A stretch of 64,000 nucleotides of DNA from Nannobrachium achirus (GCA_963921795.1 OY997642.1:61935409-61999408), one strand, 5' to 3'. Counted from the stretch's first letter, positions 46,986-59,265 are shown. The notes: generated by a model not told the origin, from the letters alone. Made by a program: numbers and translations.

Positions 46986-47289
46986 GTTGCATTCCAGTCT
47001 CCAGTTGGAATCAATGGGTTAAATTGTTGTAATAACTCACTACCGGCTCACTCCCGGATGGTGGAAGAGACGAGGGAAGCAAAGGGACTTCACATTGTGT
47101 GCTCAGAGTCGTTAATACCAGTTTACACCTGGAAATCTACCCCACTGGCCACTGTTCACTTATTTTCAAACATGCCTGATATTTTCTACTGTCGGGTGGG
47201 TTGTAAAAAGGGTCGTAAAAGCCCTATTAACTTATTTTCACACAATGCTAGAAACGTTGCCTCGTGAGCCATTTTGGGTTATAATTTGC

Positions 47290-48980
47290 GCACAAAGTTG
47301 CACCATGTGTAGAGAAGAGGCCCTTTGTCAAGATGTAACCAACCTACCATAAACTCTTAAATAATCACGTTAAGCGCCTACCAACATACAATTCGAACTA
47401 TAAAGGCATTCATTTGACGTTATATCAAAAGTACAGTTTCGACCACTCACCAAGTCGCCGTCTCTGTCAAAGAGGAAGTGTGTAGTGAGTCAAAGAGCAA
47501 GTGTGCAGTGAGTCCCAATCAGTGAGTGCCCTACCTTATCCGCCTTTTAGAGCCCTGGAAACTGGGGTAGGAAACCCTGTATAGTACACTGACGGTATGT
47601 TTCGTGCGCCGGAAACAACTGATGTACAACCTCTTCTGTTGGGCTTATTTCTTTGGCAAAATCTGGCAACAGACAATTCCGTGTCACTTCCTTACTTGGG
47701 AGGAAGTGAAAAGATGTTTTTTGAAGCAGCACACAGAGAAAAACTCTCTAGCGTCCTCTGTAAAAGAAAATGGCGGCCTCCATAGAGAGGGCCAGGAATA
47801 TGGTGAATAGGTGTATACTGTATATTTTGACCGACACATCAACGTTTGAATGGTTTGAAGTCAAGTCTGTTTCAGATCACTTCACCAATGTGGATTTGTC
47901 ACTTCTTATGTCACACTTTGAGGACTGAGCTCATTTTATTTGACAATGCAACTTAAAGCCTGTGGGAGTTTTGGAATCATGGTTTGGGGTAGGAGCTTGA
48001 TATTTAGAAATGGGGTTCATGTCTGCAGATGGAGACTGAATCATCACGTAAAAAGACATCACAGCTTTCTGCCAGATGATGTCAAGTCTGTGTGTACTCT
48101 GGTCACCGGATATATCCAAGATTTGGAACATTGGCAACATTCAGGTATTCTGCCCTCGGAAGCGTGGATTTCAGTTTTTCATAATAGAGTATCACTCTCT
48201 GTTATTATTTTCTTTGAGTAACAATAATCAATGATACATTGGAGAGGCAAAATGGATATGATTACCTGGAATATTTTGTATACCTAAACCATTGGCTACA
48301 TCATGCCAAAAAGTGTCTGAAGTTATATCGAGGGATTCTTTATGTTTTTCAACATAAAGAGTAGATATCTCTTATGGTGAAATGTATTTTCTTCTGGACT
48401 GGTGGGGAAAAAGCAAATGTGGAAACAAACTGGAAAACAGGTTTATTTTATAAACATATTACACTGCAGACAATACTTTGCTTAATTAGTTTTAAAATGT
48501 TGTATAAAAAGGAAAAGTGAATCAGGTCTAACACTATGTAGTGCACCTGTAGCATGGTATGAATGGAAGTGGTTCAGAGTTTTCTTTGCACAATTCATTG
48601 TGTGCCTATACTGTATTCATGCAGCCTCTGGATTTTTCTTTTCCTTGTGTTTGAGATGTACTGTCCAAATACCAAAGGGTGAACCTTTTGAACTGCAGAA
48701 AGAATCGCAGGTATTTCCTGGTCATCACTGCTCTGACACCAATCAGCGAGTTGAGATCTAATATGACAGAGTGGTTTTCAACCCATTTTATATCAAGGTC
48801 TATTATTTATTCGGCATTTGAGCCACGGACCACCGTTTGATGACATTTCAACAAGGATCCCCTGTATCTACAGGAGTGAGCAAACTTAAATTGTAACCAA
48901 TTATCATATTTCAGCTCCATTTGTCACTGGTGTCACTACAGATGAAAACTAGCTTCTGGCTAACTCTGGGCCATTGATGT
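47290..48980. other. No gene recognised
   Basis: A plus-strand frame at about 47604-47810 has a Cys/Trp pattern faintly like a TTF-type zinc finger (FCWAYFFG, FLTWEEVKRCF), but I cannot support it. The rest shows no element boundary or gene. Confidence 0.4.
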
Positions 48981-48985
48981 TGATG

Positions 48986-49068
48986 TGAAATAATAACAAA
49001 ATACAAATAACAAGTTTATTATGAATCAATTTATTGGGAAATGAATTAGGGGTGTGTGTGTGCGTGCG

Positions 49069-49100
<32 letters not shown>

Positions 49101-49180
49101 GGTGTGTGTGTGTGAAATAATAATAAAATACAAATAACAAGTTTATTATGAATTAATTTATTTGGAAATTAATGAGGGGT
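48986..49180 (+). repeat. Direct repeat pair around (TG)n
   Basis: GTGAAATAATAA...CAAATAACAAGTTTATTATG occurs at 48986 and 49114, either side of a TG-rich tract (49051-49111). Confidence 0.85.
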
Positions 49181-49476
49181 GTTTGTAAAACGTGTGTGTG
49201 GGAGCGGAGGCGAGGGGGGGGGGGCGGCCTGAATGTGGCCATATCTCGTCAGGTCCTTGACCTGTGTGGTAGAACAGAGCAGGGTTAAAAAAAAGTTGCA
49301 AACTGGTGAAAGTGCCATTGAAAGTGTACACTTCTTATTTGTTTCCTTAGTCAAAAGGTAACATAAAGATGCTTTAGTTGAGTCCCTACCATAAAAACCT
49401 TTTTTAGGAGAGTACTCCGTCCCCCTCCTTTCAGGAACCTTTTCTCTTAAAGGTGAGGCACGCCTTCGCCAACGTT

Positions 49477-49734
49477 TCAAGGTGGCGTTCTTTTTTTTCT
49501 TCCCTTGAGGTCTTTATTTTCGGCCTCAAGGGCCATTATTTTATTCAAAAGACCCTGCAAGGATATGTCTGGTGAACTTCCGGTTTTAGGGGGACGAGGC
49601 TCGCACAGGAAGGGGCGGGGCCACTCGGGACCACCTCCGTTATTCTCCCCGTTGGATCGCACCCCTGTTTGATGTAAGGCACTTGGGTCTAAAGTGCTCC
49701 GAGGGACGATCGTGTCGGACACAATCGCGGGCAT
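49477..49734 (-). CDS. Candidate CCDC106-like N-terminal coiled-coil ORF
   Basis: ATG at 49734. The peptide has a Ser/Pro-rich start (MPAIVSDTIVPRSTLDPSAL), then a short heptad-like segment (SLQGLLNKIMALEAENKDLK) and a basic end (GRKKRTPP) before the stop at 49477. The heptad part matches 24001-24112. It resembles the N-terminal half of CCDC106-like proteins in layout only, and no C-terminal domain lies nearby. It may be a truncated duplicate. Confidence 0.4.
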   Translation of the reverse strand: MPAIVSDTIVPRSTLDPSALHQTGVRSNGENNGGGPEWPRPFLCEPRPPKTGSSPDISLQGLLNKIMALEAENKDLKGRKKRTPP

Positions 49735-49740
49735 GTTAGA

Positions 49741-49800
49741 ACCCTAACGCAAACCCTAAACAGAACCTCAGTAAAACTACGCCTGACTCTAACACTAACC
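49741..49800 (+). repeat. CCCTAAC-like degenerate repeat
   Basis: ACCCTAACGCAAACCCTAAAC and CTGACTCTAACACTAACCC, closely related to the 158-bp unit at 54077-54497. Confidence 0.65.
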
Positions 49801-50135
49801 CTTCAAGCTTTGCCTTTCTTTTACATTTTTTTTTTTTTTTTTGCTGGGTCACATGGTTCGGCAAACGCGTCCCGGATGACGTATTTCCCGTTCAACAACA
49901 TGGAAGAGGATCTGAAGATTCAAAAAAACTGCCTGTAAATCCTCAGATTCTAAGGTAAGGATGGACTCCTCCTCTTCCTCCCAAGCAGGAGGAGGAAGAG
50001 GGCTGTGGGGACGCACAGGTGAATTTGCGAGGATGTCGGAGTTGAAGGCTCCAGATCCTCCTCTTCAGACCAACCCTCCATGTCTGCTTCCTCCTCCTCC
50101 ACTAGGCCCTGGGCTTGCTGCGGGGTACATCTGCT

Positions 50136-50436
50136 CACAACCAGATCTTATTTTATTGTTGTTTGGGACACCATCAACAAAATCCTGAGTAATTTTTTGT
50201 GTTCAATCTGTGTTTTTAGATATTTTAGTATTTCAGCATGTACTAGTGATACATTTTGCATCATCAGTGATGCGTTTTGCATCATATGATGATGCAAAAC
50301 GCATCACTAGTACATGCTGAAATACTAAAATGTCTAAAAACACAGATTGAACACAAAAAATAACTCAGGATTTTGTTGATCGTGTCCCAAACGACAATAA
50401 AATAAGATCGGGTTGTCCCAGAGGTCAAGTGGCCCA
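50136..50436. mobile_element. Foldback MITE, relative of 8452-8716
   Basis: One long hairpin: AATCCTGAGTAATTTTTTG, TGTTCAATCTGTGTTTTTAG and ATTTCAGCATGTACTAG pair with their complements around CATCATATGATGATG. It shares the TTTAGATATTTTAG and GGTTGTCCCAGAGGT parts with the element at 8452. TTAA follows at 50437-50440; the left end is too decayed to place exactly. Confidence 0.75.
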
Positions 50437-50444
50437 TTAAAATA

Positions 50445-51536
50445 TTAGCCATCTAGTTTTTCGATCTTCTCGATGGCTTTTTCAAAAAGCTCTATGTTCA
50501 GGTCCATCATTTTCATGAGGAAACCATGGGAGGCCTGGTCGGCCTGTCCCATGGTTTGTTTCAGCTCCTCCACTTTCTCCCTGAGGGTCGATCTGTAAAG
50601 TTCATAAAATGACAGTGAGAAGCATTGCACTCCACATACAAGGAAGTGGTTACATTTTTGTCAAGGAATTCTGTAATTTGTAAATAAAGGACACTGTGTG
50701 TCGTTTGTTGTCCTTGCGCTATTTACATAATCTAGAACCTCATAATTAAGCACCCTTCTATCTAGGGTGTGTCGTTTGTTGTCCTTGCGCTATTTACATA
50801 ATCTAGAACCTCATAATTAAGCACCCTTCTATATAGGGTGTGAACTACCACAGAGCATTCTCTTCTGTTGCGGAGAAAAAACTCTACGGATTAAAATCAC
50901 ACTACATTATGAGATTACAAATGAGATGCTTATTCACAATCTGTTATTAACGGCCTGTGATTACTTTTTTGCTTGTGTATATTACGTATACCAGGACGTA
51001 AAATCTACCTGAACTGGGACAAGCTCTCTACAGTCTCCCCAGGAAGGACTGGCATCTGGCTGAGGTCGACCTGGGTCGTTAACAGGTCTCTGAGGCTTCT
51101 CACCAAACCGTCCACCTCTCCTGAACACACACACATAAGAAAAAAACAAATTACATCACATTGCAAGTACGCACCTCAATAAACAGTCAGTGAATTATGG
51201 AAAGTACTGGGTAACAACACTTGCCTTCACACAGTCTGGAGAAGAACGATGTCACAGCAGTTTGGGGAGTGGGCTCCACCCCCACTGCTGCCAGCTGTTC
51301 TTTCAATTGGTCCCTTTTATTATTGTCACTCCTCGTGTATGACACGATGGATGAAAAGGACATCAACTCTGGGGGTGCCACCCGGACAAATAAAAGAAAC
51401 AAATTGTTTCTGTTGACTTCCGCCACTCGACGCTCACTTACATTCAGCCTCATTTCGACGCTGGACAGCTGAGCTTTGTTTTCTTTTTTCAAGTTCTCCA
51501 CATTGTTTTCACTAGCATTCAATCTGGCAGCCAAAT
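50445..51536 (-). CDS. 3' end of a coiled-coil gene, four exons, one GC-AG intron
   Basis: Exons on the minus strand: 51536-51442, 51366-51225, 51120-51009, 50592-50445 (TAA stop). The phases agree at all three junctions: 0, then 1 (split Gly), then 2 (split Arg). The intron 51224-51121 starts GCAAGT (GC-AG); the others are GT-AG and 75-416 bp. The first exon, LAARLNASENNVENLKKENK, resembles the heptad region preceding the C1q domain in fish C1q-like proteins, but no C1q domain follows. The remainder contains TAVTSFFSRLCEG, EVDGLVRSLRDLLTTQV and REKVEELKQTMG, all helical. The C-terminus is IEKIEKLDG. Upstream exons and the N-terminus are not identified, and I cannot name the protein. Confidence 0.6.
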
Positions 51537-51954
51537 CTGCATTGTGTGGACAAATAAAATTTAAATGAACTTCATAAATATATTATTGATTACTTCCTCT
51601 ACTCCCAACTCCAACTGTTTGCATTCCCAACAGCCTTCTACAGGGCGGTCCCCATGCTCCTCAAAGACATTATTGATTGAGATTCTGTTGAAATTCTAAC
51701 ACAGGAACTAACCTCGACCTTCTGTATTCCCCCCACCCAGAACAAATACATCTGTGTATTTCTATGATGCCTGTCTCACTCGCCAGTCACTCATTGTTAG
51801 ATGAGGGACTGGCGGGTGAGACAAGCATCAAATAATTACTAAGACTAACATTTCCAGCATACTCCCAATATTGGTATCATTACATTGTACACAGTGCTCT
51901 CAAAAACAAATAGTAAATCCTTAACGTATGAATTTACAGTTTAGAAAACTATAC

Positions 51955-52211
51955 CTTCTCTTTAATGAGCCCGAGCACAGGGGCAGTATCATCACCACCT
52001 CTTTAAAGGTCTTGGAAGAGGTGCTGGGGGGGGGGGGGGGGGGGGGGACTAGAGTTGGTGGGGGGGCTTGTGGCAGTAGAGGCTGCGGGGAGGCTGGCAG
52101 CAGTAAAGGTGGTCGGGGGGCTGGTGTCACCAGATGTGGCGGGGAGGCTGGTGTCAGCCGAGGTGGGGCACCCAGATGTTGGTGGTGGTCTGTTGATTAC
52201 CATCTCTATTT
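51955..52211 (-). CDS. Candidate Pro/Thr/Ser-rich exon
   Basis: An acceptor (CCTATAG) at 52212 and a donor (AAG|GTATAG) at 51954 bound an open frame with mucin-like TSADTSLPATSGDTSPP repeats and a poly-Pro run coded by a 22-bp C/G tract (52027-52048). It lies just upstream of the coiled-coil gene at 50445-51536 on the same strand and could be one of its exons, but the phase after the tract does not match exon 51536-51442, so I leave it separate. The tract length may be wrong. Confidence 0.35.
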
Positions 52212-52300
52212 CTATAGGATGCAAAAACACAATATCAATAACTCATTAGAAAAGACTTTATGGGGGGGTGCAACTCATGTTCAATTTAGAACTATGTAAT

Positions 52301-52368
52301 TCTCTCTCTCACTCACTCTCTCACTCACTCACTCTCTCTCTCTCTCTCTCTCTCTCACTCACTCTCAC
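52301..52368 (+). repeat. (CT)n/(CACT)n microsatellite
   Basis: CTCTCTCACTCACTCTC-type simple sequence. On the minus strand GAAG|GTGAGA at its edge could be a splice donor, but no exon is convincing. Confidence 0.85.
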
Positions 52369-52594
52369 CTTCGGCAGTGCTGACGGTTGGAGTGGAGTCG
52401 AAATATTTCAGTTTAGAAAATCTCACATGTTTGATACAGTGTTTGGGAAGGTAGACATTTGATATAAACCAAGTGTTTTCATATTTGCTATTATGCTGTG
52501 ATGTCCTGTGTCACTCGTGAACACCTATATTTCGATGTGAAAGCACATGCTAGGATGAAATAATAGCCCTGCCCACCGGGAGGAAATTGTTTAA

Positions 52595-53751
52595 CCCTTA
52601 AGTGCTGTTCGGGTCATTTTGACCCGGAAGCACAGATGCACAAAAATACACAGTATTATGCCAAAACACAGACACACAGTCACCCCCACTTCTAACACCC
52701 CCCTTCCGAAGCCCCATTCCGAACCCTCCCCCCCCCCTCCCCCACCCCCCCCCCTCCCCACAACTAACCCCCCCCCCCTCCCCTGATGCACAGAAATACA
52801 AGGAATCATGTACAAACACAGATACACAATCACCCCCTAACCCCTTCCACCCCTCCCCCTCCAACCCCCCTCACCTCACCCTTAGCCCCTCCCCTCTAAA
52901 CCCTCCAACCCAACCCCACCTCCCTCCCACAACCCCCCCCCCCCCCCCCCCCGCCACCCCAGATGCACAGAAATAAAAGAAAGCATGTATACTAACACAA
53001 ACACACAGTCACCTTCCCCCCCCCCCCTCCTATCACCCTCACCCCCCCCCCCCCCCCCCCCTCACACACACACCCCCTCACCCCTCCCCTCCTCACCCCT
53101 CACCCTCACCCCTCACTTATCTGAAGTTTTCCTTGTGACTGTACTGTATCTTAGGGGAAATTTTACATTATTTTACATAAACATTAGGTGCTGTAAAGTA
53201 ACACTGTAAGTCAGGGGTGCTGTGGGTGAAAATGTTGTTTACAGGGGTGCCCTGAGACCAAAGTGTTTGAAAACCTCTGTCCTAGTGTATACGTTCAAGT
53301 GTATATTCATATGTGACGTTCATGTGTGTTCACATGTGTGTTCAGCTCTATGTGAGAATGATGTCCTGTTCTTGAACCACAAGTATTCAATTAATGGGCA
53401 TATTGGGGGGGGGGGGGGGGAGTTCATAAAAACATTGATTTACATTTTTTTCCTATAAGCATGAGCAATATTGCCCAGTATTAAATAAAGTCGTTTTTAT
53501 ACCTGAATTTCAGCTAAATCAGTAAAAACGCCTAGCTCTTTCAGTGTTTAATGTGATATAGCAAAGCAGAAATGCAAACATTTACCATATATATAATATC
53601 AATTGTTTGGTATTGAGTCAAAGTCAATGTATCATGATGATTTGTTAAGTAAAAATTTATATTAGTGTTGTTTTTTTTAAACCAAATATCCCCCGGGTCA
53701 AAATGACCCGAACAGAACGAAGGTGTAGTGAATCTGAACAGAACTTAAGGG
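52595..53751. mobile_element. TTAA-flanked element, 1157 bp, CCCTTAAG ends
   Basis: TTAA at 52591-52594 and 53752-53755. The left end CCCTTAAGTGCTGTTC then GGGTCATTTTGACCC is mirrored on the right by GGGTCAAAATGACCCGAAC and GAACTTAAGGG. I recall near-identical ends (AACCCTT...GGGTCATTTTGACCC) as very common in fish piggyBac-like MITEs. The interior is a C-rich tandem repeat (units starting GATGCACA at about 52637, 52785 and 52962). No transposase. Confidence 0.88.
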
Positions 53752-53834
53752 TTAACCCAGAAAAGGCGGGAAACAATGAAGAACACTGGGTACTTAGAGT
53801 GCTCATTGCTTGTGAATGCCATGCTTGACGTGCT

Positions 53835-53905
53835 TCTTTCAAGCTTGTGACGTGGCCAGAGGATCGCAGGGTCGTGGGTTCGAATCCTGACACAGCCACA
53901 AAACA
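53835..53905 (+). repeat. tRNA-derived SINE-like fragment
   Basis: GGGTTCGAATCC at about 53877 is a perfect B box, in AGGGTCGTGGGTTCGAATCC context as in tRNA-derived SINE heads. The A box and a cloverleaf are not recognisable, so it is not a functional tRNA gene. Confidence 0.45.
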
Positions 53906-54076
53906 AAGAAATTTCTTGTTATTGTATTGAACAGGTGTCTCTAAATAACTTAAGCTCCACATTGAACTTTGCAGGAATACAAAGTAAGCGTGTGTAGGTT
54001 CCATGGTTGTGTCGGTGCGTTCTGAGTATTATTATTATTATTATTATTAACCTCTGATTATTATTATTATTATTAT

Positions 54077-54497
54077 TAACCTCTGTAAAACTATGCCTAA
54101 CCCTAACCCTAGCCCCTTAGTACAACTATGCCCTAACCTAAACCCTACCTGCCACCGCTGGTGAATGCTAACCTGGTGGAGGGCGGGGCCACACCATTAT
54201 TGACTGTGCCTGACTCTAACACTACCCCTAACCTTAAGCTCTGTAAAACTATGCCTAAACCTAACCCTAGCCCCTTAGTACAACTATGCCCTAACCTAAA
54301 CCCTACCTGCCACCGCTGGTGAATGCTAACCAGGTGCAGGGAGGGGCCAGACCAATATTGACTGTGCCTGACTCTAACACTACCCCTAACCTTAACCTCT
54401 GTAAAACTATGCCTAAACCTAACCCTAGCCCCTTAGTACAACTATGCCCGAACCTAAACCCTAACTGCCACCGCTGGTGAATGCTAACCTGGTGGGG
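54077..54497 (+). repeat. 158-bp tandem repeat with CCTAACCCTA core
   Basis: ACCGCTGGTGAATGCTAACC starts at 54154, 54312 and 54470 (period 158). Each unit contains ACTATGCCTAAACCTAACCC and TGACTCTAACACTACCCC. It is preceded by (TTA)n and followed by a 29-bp C tract at 54531-54559. Confidence 0.95.
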
Positions 54498-54532
54498 CCG
54501 AGCCTGATCACAAGGTAGACCTTCCTGGAACA

Positions 54533-54563
<31 letters not shown>

Positions 54564-54900
54564 CTTCATACTAAATAAGAATATAAGAAAAGATTCATAT
54601 CATATTAGCTAATCAGCTAATATTTTATGGGCCAATACACCATTCTGCCTCCTCTCATTCCCAGAATGGAACTCCAACTGAATAAGAATACAAAAAACAC
54701 CATACTACAGAAATACAAATAATAACATACTTCAACAGATACCAAATACATAATAATACGAATATCAAATAATTATGCAATAGCCATAACATAACAATTT
54801 TACACATTTGAAAACTTGGGACATTATGCATATTGAGTACTTTATACTTTTTTGTACTTTAAGTACATTTTGATGTCAATATCCTTGTACTTTTACTTAA

Positions 54901-55579
54901 CCTCTCAGCCCCAGGGGGGTCCAGGTCAAAAACCCGCCTAAAATGTATGCCCAAATTGGAACAGTTGTGGACACAAGACTACAATGATTGTGGCTACTCT
55001 TAACTCACCAAATGTCAGCTAACCCTGAAAATTCATAAATGCAATGTAAAACATCACATTTCTCTGAACAAATTGTCCTGCTGTGATCATTTACCTAGGA
55101 AAAGATGATTGAAAAAGACCTCCGCCTATGGAAATGTTGCCTTCTGAATAGTGAATGAGCCTCAAGACCTCATTGAAAACATATAGTGAATAGAGAAATT
55201 GTTCACCAAGGTGTCATCAATTGATAGGCAAAAAGGTGTCATCAATTGATAGGCAAAATTGTATGAATATATTCAAAACTATGTAAAATCTACAGATGTT
55301 TTAGTGAGAGTAGTGCTGTAATATTAGTAATGTTAAAGTATAGGGTGAAAAATGATAAAAACGAGTAACAATAGGTTGTAATAATACTGTAATATTAGTA
55401 ATGTATGGATGAAAAGTACAATGGCAGCTGATTACTATGCTGTAGGTCCACTATAACAATAATCAACAATGAAATTGTAGTTTGATTTGGTCTCTATTGA
55501 TTTATGGACATTTAATTGACAGCAGTTCAGAGGTCAACACCTTTTGCCCCGCCGGCGGGGGGCAATGGGGTTCAAGAGG
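54901..55579. mobile_element. TTAA-flanked element, 679 bp, CCTCT ends
   Basis: TTAA at 54897-54900 and 55580-55583 flank an element starting CCTCTCAGCCCC and ending GGGGTTCAAGAGG. Solitary ends of the same type (GGGTTCAAGAGGTTAA) lie at about 41942. Non-coding; the superfamily is inferred from the TTAA and short TIR. Confidence 0.65.
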
Positions 55580-55599
55580 TTAACACTTATGTTGCAATG

Positions 55600-57400
55600 A
55601 TTTTTTCTCTCAATGTCTCGCGTTGCCATGGTTACCATAGACTTCCATGTAATTGTGCAATTGTGTAAAAAGTGCACGCCCCTGCCTAGATGATGCACCA
55701 CGTGTGTAGATGCTGTTCACAGCTTTCAAACAAAAGAATCCGCTTGGAAATCCGTTCAGGCATTCATGATTTATCAGCCATTATGTTTCTTCAGATGTAA
55801 ACAAACATGGCTGCCATGTTTGAAAGAATGAGTTGGTATGGGGGTTAAACATGCAATTTCGCGATCGCGATCATGCCTAATACATTTCTGGAGGTCCAAA
55901 AACATTTTTTGGAAAAAAAAAAATTGAAAAAAAAAAAACTTTTTTTTTTTCAAAAACGGCCCAAACTCGGGAAACTCGGGGGTTGGCACAGCGGTAGTAC
56001 CAATACAAACTCGGGAAACTCGGGGTTGGCACCATATGTGTTAAGCAAATGTGTAATTCCCTTATCTACCTTTCACTTGTAACAGAGAATATATACAATG
56101 CAGTATAAAGATACTCAATGTAGTATTTTTCCAACACTGGTAAGACATTCTGTCTTCTGCAGATGTGTGTGACGCCTTAATGGACCTTTAAACTGAATCC
56201 TTAAACGCTGTCAGACTGTGTAATGTACTTTTAAATTGAATCCTTTAACGCTAGCAGACCATTTATTTTAACAGCGTACTTTAAGGCTGTCAGCCTGTGC
56301 AGTGGCTCAAGTCCTGTTAACTGCTGATGGATCTAAATGTGGAAGCAAAGCAAGCCAGGGGACAACGAGTTCACTGTTTTTCTTTCAAGCTAAGTAACTA
56401 TTTAATTTACTCAAGTAGCGTACTTCAATACGGTTGTGAGTTATCCATTTGGTTATACTTATACTCAAATATTGTGCTTTCTTCCTCAACTACAGTTATT
56501 AGACAACTTACTTTTATCGTCTTAAAAATATTTTAAAACTAAATTGATTTTGATTGATTGAAGACTTTATTAGAAGTTTTGCATAGGAAAAGGTACAGTT
56601 TCATGACGGTACAGTTCACTGGTACAAGGTTTACTAAAAGGAGATCCATGAAAAGACTAAGCTTATCTCATATAAGTATCGTCATATAACATTGAATGAC
56701 AGACGAATAGAACACAGTAATATGCAGTAGATATGTAAAGAAAAAGAAAAATGAGGAGAACAAAAAAAAGAGTCTAAACAGTAAGTAAGTAAGTATATAC
56801 AAAGAAGGGGCAGGGGAGGGTAGGGTTGGGCTAGGTTAGTTTTTTTTTACCAGTTGCGAACGGCTGCTGCCTGTAAGTGGTTAATGCCGATCTACAAGCT
56901 CACGACGAGGCACACACCGTGAACTTGGCCATTACATGTCCAGGGGGTGTACAGTACCTGTAATGCCATTTCTTTCCTCGAATACAGGCCTTTTTACTTG
57001 TAACAGAGTGTTTATAGATTGCGGTATTGCTACTGTTACTTTAGCGTAACACAAATCGGAGTAGTTCTTCCTCCACTGCTGGTGATGGGTCTAAATTTGG
57101 AAGGAAAAAGCAGGCGAGGGGACATCGAGTTCGTTTGAAAGTGACAGCTTATGAAAGAGACTTGAAGTGACATATCTCCTCTCACAATGTTAACACCGCT
57201 GTGAAGAACACTCACGTTGAGGACGTTTTCCTGAGTCACCCGGAGATAGAATGGTTTGGAAGTGGAGAAAAGAAAGGGCTCTGTTCTATTCAGAAAGTCT
57301 GTATGCATCTATAGTTGCAGTATAATAGTAGAGACTTAGTGAGGATGAGTCAAAGGTGTTAAAAGCTGTCCTACTGTCTGTCTTTCCTGTACAATGTCTC
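55600..57400. other. Gene-poor interval with small duplications
   Basis: A direct repeat of AAACTCGGGAAACTCGGGG lies at about 55963 and 56005. A roughly 58-bp duplicated TTAAACTGAATCCTT-type unit lies at 56185-56260. Two related segments (GATGGATCTAAATGTGGAAG and GATGGGTCTAAATTTGGAAG) lie at about 56323 and 57085. A palindrome-motif copy is at 56886-56910. No gene is supported. Confidence 0.5.
56549..56750 (-). repeat. Dispersed repeat R3, copy 2
   Basis: Matches 7158-7350 in order (GACTTTATTAG, GACGGTACAGTTCACTGGTA, CATTGAATGACAGACG), with an 18-bp insertion near the start. Confidence 0.8.
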
Positions 57401-57407
57401 CCTCCAT

Positions 57408-57500
57408 TAGGGATGGGACCATATGAAAATGTCATTTCGTGATTATTATGACCAACACAATTGCGATTTACGATATTATCGTGAGAATCAAACTATCCCC
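57408..57500 (+). repeat. hAT-like element end
   Basis: TAGGGATGGGACC...ATTTCGTGATTATTATGACC...CGATATTATCGTGAG is the wording of a common fish hAT-derived repeat beginning TAGGGATGGGACGAT. The plus-strand ORF that covers it is therefore not taken as a gene. Confidence 0.5.
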
Positions 57501-58157
57501 AACATCCATTATACTGGGTTATTTTTTATTTTGTTTCACTCTCTACCTCTTTGCCCAAAAAATATGCAGAACTCCACCTCACAACTTGTGAGCGTGAACA
57601 CTCCAGCATCTCCGGGCCGCTGCAGAGCATGGACGCGGCATCGCTCCCGGCTCGCTCCTCCATGTATAGCCGGGAATCGTGCCCGATTTTACCACCAACG
57701 ATGTGCATCCATAGTCCACGCAAACGTCTCCATGCCTTCGGCACCCGGCTATTGTCTCAAACATAAATCACCAGGGCATCCAGCCCCAGGGCCCACACGC
57801 GTAGAGGCTAGACAGCGCGGCAGCTGGAGCAAGGCCGCTGTTTTTCTTTGTCTCAAGCTGGTCTCAATAAGGCACAGTGGGCCTACCGAACTTTGCCACC
57901 ATCAGCCAGCCGATCAGAAAATAACAAGGACTAAAAACTACGGACTAAAAACTATTTAATGTAATGAATCACAACAAGACAAAAAGAAGAAAGTGAGAAA
58001 GAAGCTCACTGGGCTCCCTAAAAGCTTTTAGGGATCTCACATCTCACACATGAGGGAAAAAAAAAAAGATTGGCCACAGAATGGAGAGCCATCTTAAAGA
58101 TCCAGGAGAGGCCATCAAATCCTGCTCCTCCAGCTCTATCCTCTATCCAGAATGGCC

Positions 58158-58503
58158 TCAGAGTCCGACTCTTGCAGAGTCTATTGTGGAGAGTCTCTTC
58201 TCCAGCTTCCTGAGAGAAAAGAAGTCTGCCACAAGCGACTCCCTCCTCTCCTCGTGCTCCTCCACGATGGCCTCCCGCTCCTCCTGCCTCTCCTGCATCC
58301 CCAGGTCGGAACACAGCATTGAAACTACAGCCAAAGTAAATGGATCTGTCGTCTGCTGGTTCAGTTCGGCCATCGTTCTGGTCGCCACTTTCGGTGGGAC
58401 CCTCCCATCCCGGAGTCGAGCTCTGAGGAGAGGCCGTCTCGGTGGTGGAAGTGCCCGGCTGTGGGTCGGACTCCGAGTCCGCTTGGCGTCCGGGCGCAAC
58501 CAT
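58158..58503 (-). pseudogene. Small coiled-coil ORF with a frameshift
   Basis: ATG at 58503 opens an acidic Ser/Thr-rich N-terminus (DSESDPQPGTSTTETASPQS). Near 58375 the reading frame must shift by one to continue into a helical stretch (DPFTLAVVSMLCSDLGMQE, VEEHEERRESLVADFFSLRK). Both halves look protein-like and neither frame alone does. It may be a pseudogene or a sequence error. No domain recognised. Confidence 0.4.
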
Positions 58504-58764
58504 CTTTACAAAAACAATTTTAAAACACTTAATCAATAACACATAACTTTAATCAACAGATTGTCTTCTTCGGAAAAAAAATATGCATACCGTACCAACA
58601 CAACACACTGAAATGAGTTGTACATTTAACCAAATATAATTAGTGAACAACACTGAAATGAATGGTACATTTAACCAAATATATAAGTGAACAATTGACC
58701 AAATATATAAGTGAACAATAACAGCAAAGTAATAACATAACTGTAATACAAATGTAACTGTAGT

Positions 58765-59265
58765 AAATATACTTTGTAGCAATTGTAGTCCTACAGCAGC
58801 CATATTTTAGGTCAAACACAGGCCTTTCAATTGTTTGATATAGTGAAAACATGGCTGCTGTAGGACTACAATTGCTACACTATTGGGCCATAGGCTGGCC
58901 AGGAATTGAGCAGCACCCTCAAATAAAAAAATAAAAAAATAAGGCATCAAATACAAAAATAAAGGCCCCAAAATAAATTTGTACAGTGCAAAAGGACTCT
59001 TTAGTGCAAACTGTTCGGCTCAACACCAGATAAAAATTTAAAAATAAGGCATCAAATACAAAAATAAAGGCCCCAAAATAAATGTGTACAGTGCAAAAGG
59101 GCTCTTGAGTGCAAACTGTTCGGCTCAACACCAGATAAAAATAAAGGCATCTTAATAAACAAAAGAAAAAGGAAATAAAGGCCCCAAAATGACGAGCTAT
59201 TGAATGCTCACCATGGAGACGTTCTATATTTCTTGTATGTGTTGCTTTCTTGACACAAAATGTAG
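58765..59265. repeat. Dispersed repeat R4, copy 2, with internal duplication
   Basis: The hairpin 58777-58880 and following sequence match 46539-46985. This copy has an extra tandem unit of roughly 110 bp: AAGGCATCAAATACAAAAATAAAGG occurs at about 58942 and 59047. Confidence 0.85.

Noticed and set aside
47160..47267. MPDIFYCRVGC frame as a THAP or other zinc-finger start
   Set aside because: The following residues do not supply the W, C-x2-H or AVP box, unlike the clear case at 25141.
53835..53905. Possible tRNA gene from the perfect TTCGAATCC loop
   Set aside because: No A box, anticodon arm or paired acceptor stem could be drawn; kept only as a SINE-like fragment.
57423..57959. 178-codon plus-strand ORF
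   Set aside because: It begins within a hAT-type repeat end and has no domain; the opposite strand is also open, so it is likely chance in GC-rich repeat sequence.
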